From: DAIDKA01 sp049792815
GTDB taxonomy: Bacteria; Pseudomonadota; Gammaproteobacteria; Steroidobacterales; Steroidobacteraceae
Length of the DNA: 53,818 bases
NCBI GenBank assembly: GCA_049792815.1
Contig: JBARBG010000122.1
Coordinates: 1-53,818 of the forward strand
Direction: 5' to 3'
Shown here piece by piece: positions 50,978 through 53,818 of the stretch. A model generated the notes under the pieces. It was not told the DNA's origin. It saw nothing but the letters and a program-made list of their open reading frames with translations, and did no database searches. The number at the start of each line of letters is the position of its first letter. Position 1 is the first letter of the stretch. The position numbers were made by a program, and so were the translations under genes.

Positions 50978-52513
50978 ATGCGCAGCATTTTATGGGTGAT
51001 TCTGGCCACACTGTGTGTTCAGGCGGCCCACGCACAGATTAACCGAGCCCGTGTCACGGGGGGCGAGGTCAGCGGCACTACCGAGAATGGCATTTCGATT
51101 TTCAAGGGCATTCCGTTTGCCGCGCCACCCGTGGGTGCGCTGCGCTGGAAGGCGCCGGCGCAGGTGCGGCCGTGGCGCGGGGTGAAGCCCGCCGATGCCT
51201 TTGCGCATGCCTGCATGCAGGCGCCGAATTCGCAGGGCAACACCGCCCCGGTCAGCGAAGATTGCCTGTACCTGAACGTTTGGACGCCGGCACCATCGGC
51301 CCGCGACAGGCTTCCCGTCATCGTCTGGATTCATGGCGGCGGATACGTGGGCGGCTCCACCAGTATCGGGATGTATGACGGCTCGGGCTACGCCCGCAAG
51401 GGCGTGGTCCTGGTGAGCCTTGCGTATCGGCTCGGACCCTATGGCTTCTTGGCCCATCCTGAACTTAGCCGCGAGAGCGGACGCGGCTCAGGTAGCTATG
51501 GCATCCAGGACCTGGTAACAGGCCTGAAGTGGGTACAGAAGAATATTGCCGCCTTTGGCGGCGACTCACACAACGTCACGGTCTTCGGACACTCGGCCGG
51601 CTCCGGGGCGGTAAGCATTCTGGCGGCCAGCCCGCTTGGCAAGGGACTATTCCAGCGCGTCATCGCGATGAGTGGCAGTTCCTTCGCCCCGCTGCAGACC
51701 ACATCGGAGGGAGCGTCTGGCCTGAGTATCCCGTCACTCAAACTGGCAGAGGAAAACGGTGCGACCTTCCTCTCCAGGCTGGGCGTGAAGAGCATCGCCG
51801 AGGCACGTAGCTTAAGCGCGGATGCCATCCAGGCCGCAACCGGTGGCGGACTGGCATTCCGGCCCGTTGCTGACGGGTATGTCCTGCCCGCTGATCCCTA
51901 CACCCTCTATCAGCAGGGCAGATTCAACGACACGCCGGTACTGCTCGGCGATACCTCGGATGAAACCCTCGTCTTCGGCGGCCCCAAGTCAGTTACACCA
52001 GCCGAATTCGAAACACAGGCCCAACGGCAGTTCGGCGTGCAGGCCGAAGCCGTATTAGGCGCCTACCCGCATGCGACCGATGCTGAAGCCCGCAGCGCCG
52101 CCCGCCATGTGCGCAACGACACACAGTTCGACTGGAACATGTGGACCTGGGCCCGGGAGCAATCACAGCAAGGCAAGGGCAAGGTGTTCAACTACTACTA
52201 CGACAACCACGGCCCGCAGGCCGAAGGCTCGGGTCATGGGAGCGATGTCCCCTTCCATTTCCAGACGCTGGCGACCCGTGGCACGCCTCGCAAGGAAGAC
52301 CTGGCCTTGTCCGACATGATGAGCTCCTATGACGTGAATTTTGCGAAGACCGGCGATCCCAATGGGCCGGGCCTGCCGCAGTGGCCCGCCTTCACGGACC
52401 AGAATCAGCAGGTCATGGTCTTCGATGCCACGCCGGGCGCGCGCACCTATCCAATTCTTGAGCGGGTAAAGGTGCTCGATCGGTACTTCGAGCGGCTTCG
52501 CAAGGCGCAGTAG
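50978..52513 (+). CDS. Secreted type-B carboxylesterase (third)
   Basis: 511 aa. Signal peptide SILWVILATLCVQAAHAQ. FKGIPFAAPPVGALRWKAP, EDCLYLNVWTP, oxyanion motif VWIHGGGYVGGS, nucleophile S206 in FGHSAGSGAVS (family Glu replaced by His next to Ser), Glu in LGDTSDETLVF and His in GSGHGSDVPFHF. Preferred ATG at 50978 follows GAGGG by 4 bases; the frame is open to 50918. Most similar in pattern to the esterase at 35675, suggesting duplication. Followed by a good terminator. Confidence 0.92.
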   Translation: MRSILWVILATLCVQAAHAQINRARVTGGEVSGTTENGISIFKGIPFAAPPVGALRWKAPAQVRPWRGVKPADAFAHACMQAPNSQGNTAPVSEDCLYLNVWTPAPSARDRLPVIVWIHGGGYVGGSTSIGMYDGSGYARKGVVLVSLAYRLGPYGFLAHPELSRESGRGSGSYGIQDLVTGLKWVQKNIAAFGGDSHNVTVFGHSAGSGAVSILAASPLGKGLFQRVIAMSGSSFAPLQTTSEGASGLSIPSLKLAEENGATFLSRLGVKSIAEARSLSADAIQAATGGGLAFRPVADGYVLPADPYTLYQQGRFNDTPVLLGDTSDETLVFGGPKSVTPAEFETQAQRQFGVQAEAVLGAYPHATDAEARSAARHVRNDTQFDWNMWTWAREQSQQGKGKVFNYYYDNHGPQAEGSGHGSDVPFHFQTLATRGTPRKEDLALSDMMSSYDVNFAKTGDPNGPGLPQWPAFTDQNQQVMVFDATPGARTYPILERVKVLDRYFERLRKAQ

Positions 52514-52590
52514 CGGAAGCGAACTCAAGGCGCCAGACCACCTGACCACCGAATGCGCCGAAGTCGCCGACTCGCATGTCGGTGTGGGAC

Positions 52591-52621
52591 AAGCCCCGGC
52601 ACGAGATTGGCGGGGCTTTTT
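52591..52621 (+). terminator. Rho-independent terminator after the third carboxylesterase
   Basis: Perfect 8-base stem AAGCCCCG (52591-52598) and CGGGGCTT (52611-52618), 12-base loop, ending in a T-run (52617-52621). It lies 78 bases past the esterase stop. Confidence 0.7.
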
Positions 52622-52670
52622 GCGGCGAGAGATCTTTCTAAGTCAGAATTGATCGAACTCCCGACCTCGA

Positions 52671-53216
52671 CTACTTGGGCTGTCCACCGCCCGGACCACC
52701 GCCGCGAGGAGCCCGCGGCGGCAACGTGCCGCCTTCAGCAAGAATCTTCATGTTCTTGAGCGCGCCTTCAAACATCTGTCGGCGCTGAGCCTTGTCCAGT
52801 TCGCGAGCAGCATCATCCGCCAGTGTCGAGTTGTCCCACATCAGCGTGTAGTAGAGCTTCGAGGTGGTCGCCGTCACCGGCTGCGTATAGGTGTACGAGA
52901 GGTCCGTCTTTCCCACCAGGACCTCGCGGCCGATGGAGCGTACGGCGCCGACTTCGCCGTCCTTGCCATACGTGATCGTGCAGGGAAACTGCAGCCACTC
53001 ACCGATGTCGCAGAACTTTCCTACGCGCTTCCAGACTTGCGCCGCGGGACGATTCACGTCCACTTCCATCAGGATCGCCGTATAGGTCGGGTTGGCCACC
53101 GCCACGCTGCCGGTGGGTGGTGCCGATCCCGGAGCCTGTGCAAAGGCGGTCGTTGCGCACAACGCGCCGAGAGCTAGAGCTGCGGACAGTGCTGCATGGC
53201 TGAACCTATTTCTCAT
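52671..53216 (-). CDS. Exported SRPBCC-family protein
   Basis: 181 aa with signal peptide (AALSAALALGALCATTAFAQ). START-like core: AILMEVDVNRPAAQVWKRVGKFCDIGEWLQFPCTITYG, then RSIGREVLVGKTDLSYTYTQP. Two Cys (FCDI, PCTI) may form a disulfide. Polyketide-cyclase-like proteins of this type with signal peptides are frequent in sphingomonad- and Steroidobacter-like genomes; the ligand is unknown. Gly/Pro-rich tail (APRGGGPGGGQP). Confidence 0.82.
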   Translation of the reverse strand: MRNRFSHAALSAALALGALCATTAFAQAPGSAPPTGSVAVANPTYTAILMEVDVNRPAAQVWKRVGKFCDIGEWLQFPCTITYGKDGEVGAVRSIGREVLVGKTDLSYTYTQPVTATTSKLYYTLMWDNSTLADDAARELDKAQRRQMFEGALKNMKILAEGGTLPPRAPRGGGPGGGQPK

Positions 53217-53544
53217 GAACCCCTCCTTGAATGAACCCAGCGGTCACGCACGCATCGGTGTGCGTCGGACTGGCCGGTGAGCATATCCACCCGGTATCAC
53301 TTACTGCCGGCCGCGAGCGACGTAAGTACCGAAATGTGAATGAGTTTTCTCCTGAGGAGGACTCCACACCGGCGCCAGGGTAGTCTTAAATATCGGGAAA
53401 TTGCTTTTTTCCCAGTTGACTGCGCAATTGCCAATTGCGCCGACCGCGACAGCGTCGCATCATGCGGCGTCATACTCGGGACAGCCGGGCTTTCCTGTGC
53501 GGCACGAGTACCGGGGCATATTCAAGTACAGGGGGGTTGATGTC
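53217..53544. other. Intergenic region with two inverted repeats
   Basis: 328 bases between the SRPBCC gene and the G8-domain gene, probably holding divergent promoters. It contains a hairpin GGGAAA-TTGCTTT-TTTCCC (53395-53413) and a perfect inverted repeat GCGCAATTG-C-CAATTGCGC (53422-53440). A TTGACT overlaps its left edge (53416-53421), but no clear -10 follows. A small open frame (53340-53540) shows no protein-like features. Confidence 0.5.
53422..53440. promoter_or_regulatory. Perfect 19-base inverted repeat upstream of G8-domain gene
   Basis: Nine-base arms around a single central base, preceded by TTGACT. Typical size of a dimeric regulator site; the regulator is not known. Confidence 0.4.
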
Positions 53545-53818
53545 ATGAGCAAAAATAATCGCTCATTCCTTGTTGTCTCGCTCCTTCCATTAGTGCTCCT
53601 CGGCAGCGGATTCGCAGTCGTGCAGGCCGAAGAAGGGAAGACGCCGGCGATCAAGCAGACCCTCTGGTCTGATCCTGCCACCTGGCCGGATCGGCAGGTG
53701 CCCCGCGCAGGCGACGAAGTCACCATCGAAAGTGGCAAGGACGTGGTCCTCGACGTGAGTTCGCCGCCGCTGCACGGTTTGACCGTCAAGGGCAAACTCA
53801 GCTTCTCGGATAAAGCCG
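53545..53818 (+). CDS. G8-domain exported protein, N-terminal part only
   Basis: 91 codons before the window edge. Signal peptide SFLVVSLLPLVLLGSGFAVV, then a G8 (CEMIP/TMEM2-like) domain: LWSDPATWPDRQVPRAGDEVTIESG and VVLDVSSPPLHGLTVKGKLSF. G8 proteins bind or cleave extracellular polysaccharides such as hyaluronan in animals; bacterial forms are poorly studied. ATG at 53545 follows GGGGGG by 8 bases. Truncated by the window, so full length is unknown. Confidence 0.8.
   Translation, partial: MSKNNRSFLVVSLLPLVLLGSGFAVVQAEEGKTPAIKQTLWSDPATWPDRQVPRAGDEVTIESGKDVVLDVSSPPLHGLTVKGKLSFSDKA

Noticed and set aside
1..53818. tRNA, rRNA or CRISPR loci
   Set aside because: No cloverleaf-like, ribosomal or regularly spaced repeat sequence was seen on reading either strand; a dedicated scan was not possible.

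Overview
The window is GC-rich, densely coding DNA from a gammaproteobacterium. The best clue is the housekeeping block at 7954-14563, which reads gmk-rpoZ-spoT-ridA-recG-ubiA on the minus strand, an order typical of gammaproteobacteria and, with ridA between spoT and recG, of Xanthomonadales-like lineages. Many exported hydrolases, a TonB receptor and DUF6152-type proteins fit the Xanthomonadales/Nevskiales/Steroidobacter-like groups. The genus cannot be fixed from sequence alone.

Layout. 1-770: the 5' part of an IS1595/ISXO2-type insertion sequence cut by the left edge. 839-2440: a Tat-exported carotenoid/stilbene-cleaving oxygenase. 2437-7880: an ABC export operon read leftwards from a YtrA-type GntR repressor whose promoter and inverted-repeat operator lie at 7873-7920. 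It encodes ATPase, permease, an unusual acyltransferase-3/ABC-ATPase fusion, a second permease and a GNAT acetyltransferase. 7954-14563: the housekeeping block. 14698-18981: a TonB-dependent receptor, a decayed GNAT remnant, a DsbA-like oxidoreductase, a Ser/Gly-repeat secreted protein and thioredoxin 2.

19030-33354 is the most interesting region. Thirteen genes lie in four tightly packed, partly overlapping transcription units: a family-5 nucleotidyltransferase, two B12-binding-type radical SAM proteins, one SPASM-like radical SAM protein, two GT4 glycosyltransferases, three methyltransferases, a metal-dependent amidohydrolase, an HPr-kinase-like P-loop protein, an acyltransferase-3 membrane protein and a flavin-reductase-like protein. 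It looks like a biosynthetic cluster for a modified glycan, lipid or peptide. I cannot match it to a described pathway, and no convincing precursor peptide is visible.

33523-53818 is dominated by exported proteins acting on plant-derived esters and glycans: a tannase/feruloyl-esterase-like enzyme, three type-B carboxylesterases, a metallo-beta-lactamase-fold lipoprotein, a GH115 alpha-glucuronidase, an SGNH esterase and the start of a G8-domain protein. Mixed in are three small regulatory or stress modules (XRE regulator plus membrane protein, ArsR plus AHSA1/SRPBCC, YdeI-like), a four-gene secreted set with two tandem DUF8021/NTF2-like paralogues and a DUF6152 protein, a DoxX/DUF805 membrane protein and a secreted SRPBCC protein. 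Three regulators (YtrA-type, XRE and ArsR) each have a perfect inverted repeat at their own promoter or start codon, pointing to autoregulation.
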